A DNA stretch of 64,000 nucleotides, taken from assembly GCF_000936425.1 (NCBI RefSeq), contig NZ_AVFK01000019.1, positions 1-64,000 on the forward strand. Reading direction: 5' to 3'. Each line of letters opens with the position of its first letter. The stretch's first letter is position 1. Under the pieces are notes generated by a model, which saw nothing but the letters and a program-made list of their open reading frames with translations, was not told the DNA's origin and did not search any database. This DNA comes from Skermanella aerolata KACC 11604 (GTDB lineage: Bacteria > Pseudomonadota > Alphaproteobacteria > Azospirillales > Azospirillaceae). The position numbers and the translations under genes are program-made. Positions 8,914 through 18,016 of the stretch are shown here, in pieces.

Positions 8914-10131
8914 ATGACTTTCCATGACAGGACGCAGCGAGCCGCTCCGGCGCGCTTCGCAACCGTCTACCTGACCGCCATCCTGCTGGCGCCGCTGGTA
9001 TCCGTCACGGTGCCGCGCGGCCTGGCGCCCCTGCTGATCGCCGCCTCCGTCATCGGGACCGTGATGTTCCGGCTGGATACCGGCCGCTGGCCGGTGCCGT
9101 CGGCCCGCTGGCTGCTGATGCTGGGCGGCTTCCTGATCTACTGCGCCGGCACCGCGCTCTGGAGCATACGGCCGGCGCAGAGCCTGAAACAGGCATGGGA
9201 GCTTTCCTATGCGCTGATCCCGGCCCTGCTGATGGCGACGGCGGCGGCCCAGGCCAAGCTACCGCTGGTCGACAACCGGCGGGTCCGCTGGTTCCTGCTG
9301 GCCTATTTCGCCGCGGTCATCCTGCTGATGCTCGACCTGCTGCACGGGTTGCCGGTCTATCTGGCGATGCGCGGCGGCGAGGCTCGCGATCCGACGCTGG
9401 AAGGGTCCCTGATCAACCGGAACATGGTCGCGATGGCGGCGCTCTGCTGGCCGGCCTTCCTGGCGTTCTGGCTCCGGCGCGAATGGGGGGCCGCGGCCCT
9501 GCTGCCGGTCGGGATGATCGTCCTGGTGACGGGCGGCAGCAGCGAGTCGGCGATGGTCGGGCTGCTGGTCGGCCTCATCACGCTGTCGGTCGCCATGGTG
9601 GCGCCCAACTTCACGCGCATTGCCCTTGGCGTCGGCGTGATCGTCACCTTCTTCGGGACCATTCCGGCCATGGAATGGCTTTACAGCCTCGATCTGATCG
9701 ACCGCGGGACCCTGCCGTTTTCGTTCCTGCACCGGATCGAGATCTGGCACTACGCATCCAACCTCGTGTTCGAACGGCCGCTGTTCGGCTGGGGCCTGGA
9801 TTCGTCGCGCTCCATCGCCGAAAAGGTGATCCTGGAGCGCGGCGGCTACGAGTTCCCAGTGCTGCCGATCCATCCGCACAACGCGGTCCTCCAGGTCTGG
9901 CTGGAACTGGGGCTGGTCGGGGTCGGCTTCGGCATCGCCATCGGCCTGACCGTCCTGCGCGGCATCCGCGATCTTCCCCGCCCGAGCCAGCCGGTGGCGC
10001 TCGCGGCCTTCGCCGGATCGATGGCCATGCTGTCGGTCGCCTATGGTGTCTGGCAGGTCTGGTGGCTCGCGGCGCTGATCCTGTCGATGCTGATGATCCA
10101 CGTGCTTGCGCGTTCGTCGCGAGTTGGATAG
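8914..10131 (+). CDS. O-antigen ligase/polymerase family membrane protein
   Basis: 405 aa with roughly 10-12 hydrophobic helices. The family hallmark is a long periplasmic loop between late helices ending in HPHNAVLQVWLELG, the conserved ligase motif; SLINRNMVAM is also typical of WaaL/Wzy-type proteins. It either joins the finished polymer to lipid A-core (WaaL) or polymerises repeat units (Wzy); the two cannot be told apart here. Its ATG lies 1 bp after the dehydratase stop, so it belongs to the same transcription unit. Confidence 0.85.
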   Translation: MTFHDRTQRAAPARFATVYLTAILLAPLVSVTVPRGLAPLLIAASVIGTVMFRLDTGRWPVPSARWLLMLGGFLIYCAGTALWSIRPAQSLKQAWELSYALIPALLMATAAAQAKLPLVDNRRVRWFLLAYFAAVILLMLDLLHGLPVYLAMRGGEARDPTLEGSLINRNMVAMAALCWPAFLAFWLRREWGAAALLPVGMIVLVTGGSSESAMVGLLVGLITLSVAMVAPNFTRIALGVGVIVTFFGTIPAMEWLYSLDLIDRGTLPFSFLHRIEIWHYASNLVFERPLFGWGLDSSRSIAEKVILERGGYEFPVLPIHPHNAVLQVWLELGLVGVGFGIAIGLTVLRGIRDLPRPSQPVALAAFAGSMAMLSVAYGVWQVWWLAALILSMLMIHVLARSSRVG

Positions 10132-10198
10132 CTTCGGCAAAGTTGATCGTACCAGCCATGCCGGCTGGTTCGGGTCCATGAATATCGTCAGGTGGCTG

Positions 10199-10723
10199 AT
10201 GCCGTCGTTCAAGAAATTCCCGCTCGCCGGGTGGGGGCTTCTGCTCTCTCTGACGCTGCTGCCGGGCTGCGGCTATCAGCCGCTCCACGGCGCCAATACG
10301 CCGGCGGCCCAGCAACTGCCCCTGGTGCAGATCAACAACATCCCCGACCGCCTGGGCCAGCAGCTCCGCAACAACCTGATCGACAAGTTCTATCGGGACG
10401 GCCGCCCCGCCTCGCCCGAATACACGCTCGACATCTCGCTGGTCCCCAACGTCTATAAGCTGGGCATCGCCCTGGACGACAGCGCCACCCGCGCGGAACT
10501 GAACCTTGTGGCGAACTACACGCTCCGCAACATGCAGGGTGCCGCCGTCCTCAGCGGCACGACGACGTCGGTGACCAACTTCAACATCCTGAGCAGCCAA
10601 TACGCGACCCTGATCGGTGAGCGGGATGCCTATGACCGCAGCGTCGTGCAGGTCTCCGAAGACATCACCCGTCGCGTCTCGCTGTTCTTCAACCGCGACC
10701 CGGTGACCGCCAGCGCGCAGTGA
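10199..10723 (+). CDS. lptE: LPS assembly lipoprotein LptE
   Basis: Small outer-membrane lipoprotein, 174 aa from ATG 10199. That start has an AGGTGG ribosome site 4 nt upstream and gives a clean signal peptide (basic MPSFKKF, hydrophobic core, lipobox LLPGC); ATG at 10178 is possible. The mature part shows GYQPLHG, VQINNIPDRLGQQLRNNL and YTLDISL, the alphaproteobacterial LptE pattern. LptE plugs the LptD barrel and helps insert LPS in the outer membrane. It converges on lptD with a REPIN between them. LptE is often found beside leuS/holA, so this place next to O-antigen genes is notable. Confidence 0.85.
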   Translation: MPSFKKFPLAGWGLLLSLTLLPGCGYQPLHGANTPAAQQLPLVQINNIPDRLGQQLRNNLIDKFYRDGRPASPEYTLDISLVPNVYKLGIALDDSATRAELNLVANYTLRNMQGAAVLSGTTTSVTNFNILSSQYATLIGERDAYDRSVVQVSEDITRRVSLFFNRDPVTASAQ

Positions 10724-10796
10724 TACGCGTTCGATGACGAATACTGCTAAAGCAGGCTCGCGTGTGATGGGCCTTTTATACCGGGAGCCGAAGAAT

Positions 10797-10880
10797 TTAA
10801 CCGGCGGTCGGTAAGAGTTGGGCCACGGCCCAACCTACGAAGCAGGAGCCTGTAGGTTGGGCCGTGGCCCAACAAACACT
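10797..10880. repeat. REPIN-like palindromic repeat, family 1, copy B (inverted)
   Basis: Perfect 22-bp arms at 10817-10838 and 10852-10873 with a 13-nt spacer. Spacer and flanks are the reverse complement of copy A, with one spacer mismatch, so this copy is inserted in the opposite orientation. It occupies the gap between the convergent lptE and lptD stops and may act as a bidirectional terminator or mRNA-stabilising hairpin. Confidence 0.85.
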
Positions 10881-10903
10881 GACTGTCACAAGACGTCACC
10901 CGA

Positions 10904-13216
10904 TCAGGACGCCGTGCGGCTGGTCGTAGAGGCGCCGCTGAGGATAGGCGCTTCCACCTCGCCCAGGTTCCGGAAGACGAGCCGGAAATAAACGGTATCG
11001 CCGCCCTCTTCACCCGAACGCACCGTATTGTCGCGCTGGCCGATGATCTGGAACGTGAAGCACTCGTCGGTGTAGGTCAGCGATGCGCTGGTGCTGCGCA
11101 GCTTGTTGTCGGTCGCCTGCAAATCGCGGTTCTGAGCGACGGAAACCGACCAGTGTTCCGAGAAGTTCGAGCTGAGCGACGTCGTCAGGTACTCGCGCCG
11201 AGGCTCCGTGTCGCCGGTGGTCGGCCGGTCGCGGTAATAGTAGTTGGCTCCCGCCCGCAGCACCGGAACGCCCGCGCTGATGCGGAACTGCTGGACCTGC
11301 GCTTCCAGGTTCTCTTCCGCAAGTTGGAAATCGTACTGAAGGTCGAGATAGGGGCCGGGCGAAACCCGGATGCGGCCGACGATGTCGGAATAATCCTTCC
11401 CCAGCCCGGAAGCCACCAATGCGGGGTCGTCATTGTTGGAAAGCTGGTAGCTCTGGCCCAGGAAGAACTCAGAGAACCCCCCGCCGAAGCCGTAGACGCC
11501 GGTGTTGACGCCGTAGGTGACGCGGGTGCCCGAGTCGAGCCGGTCGACGCCGGGGAAGCGGTTGGTACGGAACAGATTGGTCGGGCTCAGTTCGATATCC
11601 TGGCTGTCCTCGTTCGGGATGTCGTCCTGGTCTTCCAGCACGGGCGACGAGGTGAGGGACACGACCGGCTCGATCACGTGCTGAACCGACCCGATCTGAC
11701 GCGCCACGGGGTAACGCACCGTCACCTGCCCCTGCGGAAACAGCCGCAATTCGGTGTCGGTCGTACCGCGTCCCGTCGGATCGTCCGGCCGGACATAGTC
11801 GGTGACATAATAGGCGTCGCTGCGCAGGCTGCCGCTGACCGTGGTGATGAACCCGGTATCGGCCATGAACTCCCGCTGCCAGCCCGCCTCGACCGAGGCG
11901 CGTTGGGTATCGCGCCCTTCCGACCGCTGGAGGCCGACCAGTCCCAGACCCAGCGACCAGCGGCCGCCCAGCACCGAGTCGGGTTCGCCGAGAAGCTGGG
12001 CTTCGGCCATCGGGATCACGAAGGGCTCGTTCTCGCTGTTCTCGCGCAGGTCGTCGAACTGATAGGCGTTGGCAACGGCATAGTTGCGACCCCGGAACCC
12101 TTCGATGAAGGCGCGGCTGGTCAGGATGTCCTCGCCGCTGATCCGGTAGCGCCGCAGATATGACCGGTCGGATGTCTTCTCCAGATCGAAGCCGGTGCGC
12201 CAAGTGTCGTTCAGATCGAACAACCCGTTGCCGAACAGGTGCCCGCGCCACTCGTCTTCCTTGACGGCGCCCGACGACGTCTTCCGGTCGGCATTGACGA
12301 TGCTGCCGTCCAGCAGCAGGCGCCCGTTCTCGAAGCGCTGCCGCCATTCGGCGCGCATCTGGACCCCGTCCTCCGAACTGAAGAGGGGTGTCAGCGTCAG
12401 GTCCTTGTCCGGAGCGATCGTCCAGTAATAAGGAACGGCGCCGAAGGTGCCGAGATTGCCGCCATACCCGAAGACGGGGCTGAGGAAACCGCTCTTGCGG
12501 TCCACCGAGGGGTCCGGATGGGCGAAGTAGGGCGTGTAGAGGACCGGAATGCCGAACATCTCCAGCCGGGCATCCCGGTAGACGATCTCCTTCTCTTCCT
12601 TGTCGTGGACCACCCGGTTGGCCCGCAGCTGCCAGAGCGGCGCCCGGGTCGGATCGCTTTCGCAGAGATCGCAGGGCGAATAGACAGCCCTGTTGATTCG
12701 CATGTAGCGGCCCTGGTCGGTCCGCTCGGCCTCGGTCCCCGCCACCCGGGAGTTGTCGGTCAGCAGCACGCGGACCTGCTGGACGAAGCCCTGCGCCAGA
12801 TCGTTGGTCAGCTCCGAATAATCGGCGAAGATCACGTCGCCGCTGGGCTCCAGCAGGCGGATGTTGCCCGTGGCGGTGACGACGCTGGTCTTCTCGTTAT
12901 AGGTGACGCGATCCGCCAGCAGCAGCCGGTCGCCCTGCGCCAGTTCCACGTCGCCGGATGCGATGACGATGCCCAGGGTTTCGTCATAGGTCAGTTCGTC
13001 GGCGTTCAGCAGGACGGGCTGGTTGCTGCCGCCGTCGCCGCCGCCTTGCGCCAGCGCCACGGCCGGAATGGAGACTGCGGCGACCATTCCCAGGGCCATC
13101 AGGCCACCGCGAAAGCCGTTGCGCAGACGCCTCTTCGGGCGCTTCAAACCGATGTTCCGCAAGGAGAAAGCTCGCACACGAATACCCTTCGAAGCAGCCG
13201 GGACCGGATGCTCCAT
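10904..13216 (-). CDS. lptD: LPS-assembly outer-membrane protein LptD
   Basis: 770 aa. A basic N-terminus leads to a signal peptide (MALGMVAAVSIPAVALAQ, cleavage near residue 57). An OstA/LptA-like jellyroll comes next (LNADELTYDETLGIVIASGD onward, about 65-190), then a long beta-barrel domain rich in alternating aromatic residues. Cysteines occur in PCDLCESDP after the N-domain and in DECFTFQI near the C-terminus, consistent with the inter-domain disulfides that mature LptD needs. It forms the outer-membrane LPS translocon with LptE. The N-terminus is long, so a start nearer the signal peptide is possible. Not accompanied by surA, pdxA or rsmA, its usual partners. Confidence 0.93.
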   Translation of the reverse strand: MEHPVPAASKGIRVRAFSLRNIGLKRPKRRLRNGFRGGLMALGMVAAVSIPAVALAQGGGDGGSNQPVLLNADELTYDETLGIVIASGDVELAQGDRLLLADRVTYNEKTSVVTATGNIRLLEPSGDVIFADYSELTNDLAQGFVQQVRVLLTDNSRVAGTEAERTDQGRYMRINRAVYSPCDLCESDPTRAPLWQLRANRVVHDKEEKEIVYRDARLEMFGIPVLYTPYFAHPDPSVDRKSGFLSPVFGYGGNLGTFGAVPYYWTIAPDKDLTLTPLFSSEDGVQMRAEWRQRFENGRLLLDGSIVNADRKTSSGAVKEDEWRGHLFGNGLFDLNDTWRTGFDLEKTSDRSYLRRYRISGEDILTSRAFIEGFRGRNYAVANAYQFDDLRENSENEPFVIPMAEAQLLGEPDSVLGGRWSLGLGLVGLQRSEGRDTQRASVEAGWQREFMADTGFITTVSGSLRSDAYYVTDYVRPDDPTGRGTTDTELRLFPQGQVTVRYPVARQIGSVQHVIEPVVSLTSSPVLEDQDDIPNEDSQDIELSPTNLFRTNRFPGVDRLDSGTRVTYGVNTGVYGFGGGFSEFFLGQSYQLSNNDDPALVASGLGKDYSDIVGRIRVSPGPYLDLQYDFQLAEENLEAQVQQFRISAGVPVLRAGANYYYRDRPTTGDTEPRREYLTTSLSSNFSEHWSVSVAQNRDLQATDNKLRSTSASLTYTDECFTFQIIGQRDNTVRSGEEGGDTVYFRLVFRNLGEVEAPILSGASTTSRTAS

Positions 13217-13472
13217 AGTGGAGGCGGATCAATGGCATTGGGACTGGCAATCCGCCACCCTTTTGCGGCTTTCTGATTAGTCGAAGCCCGCACGGGAGGC
13301 AAGCCGCATCCGATAAGCCGGATAGACAAAAGCCAGGGGTGCTGCACTCCGGCAACCCTCGTGAGGTTCGCCGTGCGGGATTAACGCCGCACCGCCCGAT
13401 CCCCGGTTTCGGTCGGCCTGCGGGATGGGCATACTCCGCCGCGTTTTTGTGGCGCGGATTGGAGAGTTGGTC

Positions 13473-14096
13473 TTGGAATATCTGGCGGTTCTGGCACGAG
13501 GAATCCTGCTCGGCATCGTGGTCGCGGCACCCGTGGGGCCGATCGGGCTTCTGTGCATCCGCCGCACGCTGGAAGGCGGCGTCGTCATGGGATTCGCGAC
13601 CGGCCTGGGAGCGGCGCTCGCCGACGCCACCTTCGGCGCCATCGCCGCTTTCGGCGTCAAGGCGATGACCGACTGGCTGACGGGGCATCAGTCGACCTTC
13701 CGGCTGGTCGGCGGCGCCGTGATGCTGGCAATCGCGTTCGTCAGCTTCCGGGCGGAACCGCGCCCGCGCGAGATCCAGCGCGACATCAGGACGGCGCTGG
13801 GCGGATTCGCGGTCGGACTGGGACTGACCCTGACCAACCCGGTCACCATCTTCGCCTTCGTCGCGATCTTCGCCGGATTCGGCCTCGGCGGCGAATTGAG
13901 CGGCGAGAGCGAGGCCATGACCCTCGTCCTCGGCGTCTTCCTCGGATCGGCGCTGTGGTTCCTGACGCTGAGCAGCGGCGTCGCCCTGGTCAGGCATAAG
14001 ATCTCGGACCAAGTCTTCCGCTGGATCAACCGGGGCGCCGCCGTGATGCTCGCCGGCTTCGGCGTCTACGCCCTGTTCACCGGGCTTGCTCACTAG
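13473..14096 (+). CDS. LysE/RhtB-family amino-acid exporter
   Basis: Inner-membrane exporter with about six helices, 207 aa from TTG at 13473. That start is chosen because GGAGAG lies 6 nt upstream and LEYLAVLARGILLGIV is where family members begin; the frame is open to ATG 13425. APVGPIGLLCIRRTLEGG is the family signature at the end of helix 1. The substrate (basic or neutral amino acids, homoserine, threonine) cannot be read from sequence. It is a monocistronic unit divergent from lptD and ends in a strong terminator. Confidence 0.82.
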   Translation: MEYLAVLARGILLGIVVAAPVGPIGLLCIRRTLEGGVVMGFATGLGAALADATFGAIAAFGVKAMTDWLTGHQSTFRLVGGAVMLAIAFVSFRAEPRPREIQRDIRTALGGFAVGLGLTLTNPVTIFAFVAIFAGFGLGGELSGESEAMTLVLGVFLGSALWFLTLSSGVALVRHKISDQVFRWINRGAAVMLAGFGVYALFTGLAH

Positions 14097-14116
14097 GCCA
14101 GGATGGACCGGACATG

Positions 14117-14155
14117 AAAAAAGGCGCCTGCCCCGGCCGGGGCAGGCGCCTTTTT
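14117..14155. terminator. Bidirectional intrinsic terminator
   Basis: A 12-bp GC-rich stem (14123-14134 with 14139-14150) and a GGCC loop, with an A-run before and T-run after. It lies between the convergent lysE-type gene and ahpD and can end both transcripts. Confidence 0.9.
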
Positions 14156-14175
14156 CGAACCTCAGGCGAGCGGGA

Positions 14176-14706
14176 TCAGGCGAGAGCCGCTTCCCCGTCG
14201 ACCACGGCGGCGACGGCATGGATCACCGAAGCGATCCGGATGACATCCTGCACGGCTTCCTTGGAGACGCCCTTCTTGACGACTTCATGCTCGTGGCTCT
14301 CGATGCACATGCCGCAGCCGTTGATGGCCGACACGGCGAGCGACCACAGCTCGAAATCGATCTTGTCGACGCCCGGATTGCCGATGATGTTCATGCGCAG
14401 ACGCGCCGGCATCGTGGCGTAGTCCTTGTTCGCCGACAGGTGGACGAAGCGGTAATAGATGTTGTTCATGCCCATGATGGCGGCAGCGGCCTTGGCGCCG
14501 TTCAGAGCGGCGGGCTCGAGGTGCTGTGCCGCGTCGGCGACGACGGCGCGGATGACATCCGGCTGGCGCGACGCGAGGGCGGAAGCGACGGCCGTTCCCC
14601 AGGCCTGCTGCGGGGTCAGGTTCGGGGTGTTGAAGACGCCGGACAGGTTGAGCTTTAGGTCCTTGGCGTAATCGGGCAGCTTGCCCCTCAGCGCTTCGAT
14701 CGACAT
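14176..14706 (-). CDS. ahpD: Alkylhydroperoxidase AhpD
   Basis: Cytoplasmic, all-helical carboxymuconolactone decarboxylase-fold protein of 176 aa, standard AhpD length. The redox centre [11 protein letters not shown] carries the CxxC pair and proton-relay His/Glu residues. AhpD recycles the adjacent AhpC peroxiredoxin, in well-studied systems using lipoylated partners as electron donor. It lies about 170 bp downstream of ahpC on the same strand, with two strong hairpins in the gap, and is likely part of the OxyR regulon. Confidence 0.93.
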   Translation of the reverse strand: MSIEALRGKLPDYAKDLKLNLSGVFNTPNLTPQQAWGTAVASALASRQPDVIRAVVADAAQHLEPAALNGAKAAAAIMGMNNIYYRFVHLSANKDYATMPARLRMNIIGNPGVDKIDFELWSLAVSAINGCGMCIESHEHEVVKKGVSKEAVQDVIRIASVIHAVAAVVDGEAALA

Positions 14707-14785
14707 GGCGGGCGGTTCCTGATGTGCAGTGGTAGTCTTGGGAATGGTCTTGAGTCGGCCGGCTTGGGATATTGCCGGCGTGGGC

Positions 14786-14850
14786 CGGGGGGCGCCGTAC
14801 CCGGCGCCCCCCGTTCAGTGCCCGCACCCGCGGAATGGAGCTTCCGCGGG
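14786..14850 (-). other. Tandem hairpins in the ahpC-ahpD gap
   Basis: Two perfect stems: 9 bp at 14827-14835 with 14842-14850, and 12 bp at 14786-14797 with 14802-14813. Neither is followed by a T-run on the minus strand, so they look like partial terminators or processing and stability elements that could make ahpC mRNA more abundant than ahpD. Function is inferred. Confidence 0.6.
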
Positions 14851-14872
14851 ACTTTGAAGTACCGGTACCGGA

Positions 14873-15412
14873 TCAGGCCGCCTGAAGCGTGTCCTGGCCC
14901 TTCTGCCAGTTGCAGGGGCACAGCTCGTCGGTCTGAAGAGCGTCCAGAACGCGCAGGATTTCCTGCGGGTTGCGGCCGACCGACAGGTCGTTGACCGAAG
15001 CGAAGCGGATGATGCCTTCCGGATCGACGATGAAGGTGGCGCGGAGTGCGACGCCTTCGGTCTTGTCCAGGATGCCGAGCTCGGTGCTCAGCTCGCGCTT
15101 GATGTCGGCCAGCATCGGGAACGGCAGGTCGCGCAGGTCGTCGTGATGGACGCGCCATGCGTGGTGGACGAACTCGCTGTCCGTGGAGGCGCCGAGCACC
15201 TGGGTGTCGCGGTCGGCGAACTCACCGTTCAGCTTGCCGAAAGCGGCGATCTCGGTCGGGCAAACGAAGGTGAAGTCCTTCGGCCAGAAGAACACGACCA
15301 GCCACTTGCCCTCGTGGGAGCGCTCGTTGATCTGGGTGAAAGCGTCCTTCATGTCGGTGGAAACGACGGCCTTGAGGTCGAACGCGGGGAACTTATCGCC
15401 AACGGTAAGCAT
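14873..15412 (-). CDS. ahpC: Peroxiredoxin AhpC
   Basis: Two-Cys peroxiredoxin of 179 aa that reduces H2O2 and organic peroxides. The peroxidatic Cys51 is in FTFVCPTE and the resolving Cys in DELCPCNW near residue 165. This is the AhpE/AhpC branch whose partner is AhpD rather than AhpF, which fits the neighbouring gene. ATG at 15412 has a GGAGCG ribosome site, and the protein starts MLTVGDKFPAFDLKA as usual; the open frame extends upstream without homology. Divergent from oxyR, so likely induced by oxidised OxyR. Confidence 0.93.
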   Translation of the reverse strand: MLTVGDKFPAFDLKAVVSTDMKDAFTQINERSHEGKWLVVFFWPKDFTFVCPTEIAAFGKLNGEFADRDTQVLGASTDSEFVHHAWRVHHDDLRDLPFPMLADIKRELSTELGILDKTEGVALRATFIVDPEGIIRFASVNDLSVGRNPQEILRVLDALQTDELCPCNWQKGQDTLQAA

Positions 15413-15523
15413 AAAACTCGCTCCAATTTTGTTGCGGTGCACTATATTCGAACAATTCCAAACTGGCCATGCCGCCGCGATAATTCCAATCGCTTTTTCT
15501 GAAGGCTGTGATAGGACGGACCG
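15413..15523. promoter_or_regulatory. ahpC-oxyR divergent regulatory region
   Basis: 111-bp gap between divergent ahpC and oxyR. It is AT-richer than its surroundings and contains ATAATTCCAATC near 15479, a partial match to one OxyR half-site (ATAG-N-T-N3-A-N-CTAT). LysR-type regulators normally bind such gaps; the exact site is not certain from inspection. Confidence 0.5.
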
Positions 15524-16450
15524 ATGAGCCACGCCGTCACATTGAAGCAGTTGCGCTATCTGGTTGCCGTCGCCGACACCCTCCATTTCGGCAAGGCGGC
15601 CGATGCCTCCAACATCAGCCAGCCGAGCCTGTCAGCGCAGATTCAGCAATTGGAAGAAGCACTTGGCGCCCAGTTGGTGGAACGGACCAAGCGCCGTGTG
15701 CTGCTGACTCCGGCAGGGACCGAAGTGACTGCCAGGGCACGCCGCATCCTCGCCGAAGTACGCGACCTGACCGACAGCGTACAGGGAAAAGCCGGCCCTC
15801 TGGCAGGGGACCTGCGACTAGGTGTCATACCTACGGTCGGCCCGTTTTTGCTCCCAAGGGTGCTTCCTTCGCTGCGGCGCACATATCCGGAGCTTCGACT
15901 TTACCTTCGGGAGGATCAGACGGAGCGACTCGCGGATCGTCTGAAATCCGGCGACCTCGACGCCCTCCTGCTCGCCATGCCGGTCAACGAACCCTCGTTC
16001 GAGACCGAGGCCTTGTTCGACGAAAGCTTCGTGGTGGCGCTGCCGGCCGGCCACCGGCTGGCGGCGCGCAATCAGGTGACCGAATCGGATCTCGCCGGGG
16101 AACATCTGCTGCTGCTGGAAGAAGGACACTGCTTCCGGGAGCAGGCGCTGGCCATCTGCAACAACCCGCGTCCGCGAGAGCGGGAGCGCGAAAGCTTCGC
16201 CGCCACGTCGCTCGACACGCTGCGGGAAATGGTCGCAAGCCGGATCGGCATAACCCTGCTGCCGGCACTGTCCGTAACGGGCGCCTCCGCCCTCAACGGC
16301 TCGATCGAAATCCGCCCCTTCGCCCGCCCCTGCCCGTCCCGGCGGATAGCGCTGGCTTGGCGGCGGGATGCTGCCCGCGACGCGGAGTTCAGGATCCTGG
16401 CGCAGTTCCTGCGCGACAACCTACCGCTCGGCGCGGATGCCCTGGGATAG
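15524..16450 (+). CDS. oxyR: Peroxide-sensing LysR-type regulator OxyR
   Basis: 308 aa. N-terminal winged helix-turn-helix (LKQLRYLVAVADTLHFGKAA, then NISQPSLSAQIQQLEEALG) and a C-terminal periplasmic-binding-like regulatory domain. The redox pair Cys203 and Cys212 sits in EEGHCFREQALAIC, with the same 9-residue spacing as Cys199/Cys208 of E. coli OxyR, which makes the assignment strong. It probably activates the divergent ahpC-ahpD genes on peroxide oxidation and controls its own expression from the shared gap. Confidence 0.93.
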   Translation: MSHAVTLKQLRYLVAVADTLHFGKAADASNISQPSLSAQIQQLEEALGAQLVERTKRRVLLTPAGTEVTARARRILAEVRDLTDSVQGKAGPLAGDLRLGVIPTVGPFLLPRVLPSLRRTYPELRLYLREDQTERLADRLKSGDLDALLLAMPVNEPSFETEALFDESFVVALPAGHRLAARNQVTESDLAGEHLLLLEEGHCFREQALAICNNPRPRERERESFAATSLDTLREMVASRIGITLLPALSVTGASALNGSIEIRPFARPCPSRRIALAWRRDAARDAEFRILAQFLRDNLPLGADALG

Positions 16451-16520
16451 GGTAACCGGACATCCCGCCGTGATGGAAGAAAGGGCGCCGGGCCGCCCCA
16501 GGGCCCAGCGCCACACGCAC

Positions 16521-17879
16521 TCAGGTCCCGGCGATCGTCATGCCGTCGATCCGCACGGTCGGCGCATCCATCCCATACCGGAACTCCAGGTCGCTGGCCG
16601 GTTCCATCTCCAGGAACATCTGCTTCAGGTTGCCGGCGACCGTCAGCTCGCTGACCGGATAGGCGATCTTGCCGTTTTCGATCCAGAAGCCCGCAGCACC
16701 CCGGCTGTAGTCGCCCGTGATACCGTTGATGCCCATGCCCATCAGTTCGGTGATGTAGAGACCTTCCTTGATGTCGGCGATCAGTTCGTCCGGCGTGCGT
16801 TCGCCCGGCATCAGGTACAGGTTGGTCGGACCCGGCGACGGCGGCCCTGACGTCCCGCGCGAGGCGTGCCCGGTCGAGGTCAGCCCAAGCTGCCGGGACG
16901 AGCGCAGGTCGAGCAGCCATGTCGTCAGCCGCCCTTCCTCAATGATGTTCCGGCGGGTGCAGGCAACCCCTTCCCCGTCGAACGGCTTGGAGCGCAGACC
17001 GCGCTTGACGTGCGGATCGTCGACGATCGTGACGGAGGAGCGGAAGAGCTGCTCGCCCATCTTGTCCTTCAGGAAGCTGGTGCCGCGCGCGATCGACGGG
17101 CCGGTGATGGCTCCGGACAGGTGGCCGATCAGGCCGCGCGAGACGCGCGGGTCGTAGACCACCGGCACCTGGCAGGTCTTGACCTTGCGCGGGTTCAGCC
17201 GGCGCACCGCCTTCTCGCCGGCGCCCCGGCCGATCTCGTCCGCGGCCGCCAGATCGGATGCGAAGACCTTGGAACTGTAGTCGTAGTCGCGCTCCATGCC
17301 CGTACCGGTTCCCGCCAGCACCGACACCGACAGGCTGCGGCGCGAGACGGAATAAGCTCCGGCGAAGCCGTTGCTGGCCGCGATGGCGACATGGGACCGG
17401 CTCCAGCTCGCCTCGGCGCCTTCGGAGTTGGTCACACCGGGGACCGCCATCGCCGATTCCTCGGCGATCCGCGCCTGTTCGATCATCTGCTCGGCCGACG
17501 GCTCGGTCGGGTCGTCGATCTCCAGGTCGGTCGGCCAGTTCGTCGCCAGTTGCTCGGGATCGGCCAAGCCGTTGAAGGGGTCCTCCGGCACGTTGCGCGC
17601 CATCGCGACCGCGCGTTCGACCACCGCTTCGAGCGTCTCCTTGCTGCGGTCCGTGGTCGAGACGATAGCCTGACGCTTGCCGACGAAGACGCGCAGTCCC
17701 AGGTCGCCGGCTTCCGCCCGCTCCAGCCGCTCCGGCTGTCCCAACCGCTGCGACAGCGACAGGGACGCCCCGTCGAACAGCACCGCGTCGGCGGCATCGG
17801 CTCCGGCCGCCTTGGCCTTGCCGATCAGGTCTTCGAGCAGCGAAAGGGCGGCGTTATGGGAATCGGCAGGCATCGACAT
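16521..17879 (-). CDS. pmbA: TldD/PmbA family protein, PmbA subunit
   Basis: 452 aa, typical PmbA (TldE) length. Conserved blocks include ERAEAGDLGLRVFVGKRQA, the Pro/Gly-rich CTRRNIIEEGRLTTWLLDLR, and the C-terminal GAAGFWIENGKIAYPVSELT. PmbA pairs with TldD to form a metalloprotease that matures some ribosomal peptides and degrades CcdA-type antitoxins in E. coli. The zinc-binding HExxxH motif belongs to TldD and is absent here, as expected for PmbA. TldD is not in this window. The gene stands alone, convergent with oxyR. Confidence 0.9.
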   Translation of the reverse strand: MSMPADSHNAALSLLEDLIGKAKAAGADAADAVLFDGASLSLSQRLGQPERLERAEAGDLGLRVFVGKRQAIVSTTDRSKETLEAVVERAVAMARNVPEDPFNGLADPEQLATNWPTDLEIDDPTEPSAEQMIEQARIAEESAMAVPGVTNSEGAEASWSRSHVAIAASNGFAGAYSVSRRSLSVSVLAGTGTGMERDYDYSSKVFASDLAAADEIGRGAGEKAVRRLNPRKVKTCQVPVVYDPRVSRGLIGHLSGAITGPSIARGTSFLKDKMGEQLFRSSVTIVDDPHVKRGLRSKPFDGEGVACTRRNIIEEGRLTTWLLDLRSSRQLGLTSTGHASRGTSGPPSPGPTNLYLMPGERTPDELIADIKEGLYITELMGMGINGITGDYSRGAAGFWIENGKIAYPVSELTVAGNLKQMFLEMEPASDLEFRYGMDAPTVRIDGMTIAGT

Positions 17880-18016
17880 CTCCGGTCAGTGGCGGTAAGC
17901 GCGTCAGCACTTCGGCATCTCTACCAAAGTGGGCACCCGGACGGGAAGATGGCAGGGGGTGACCTCGGATGTCTCCCTGAATTTGCGGCCGGCCGCATTT
18001 CGGTCAGGCATTTCGC

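Noticed and set aside
6930-8915. 661-codon open frame on the minus strand
   Set aside because: Complete antisense shadow of the membrane dehydratase; no motifs, no ribosome site.
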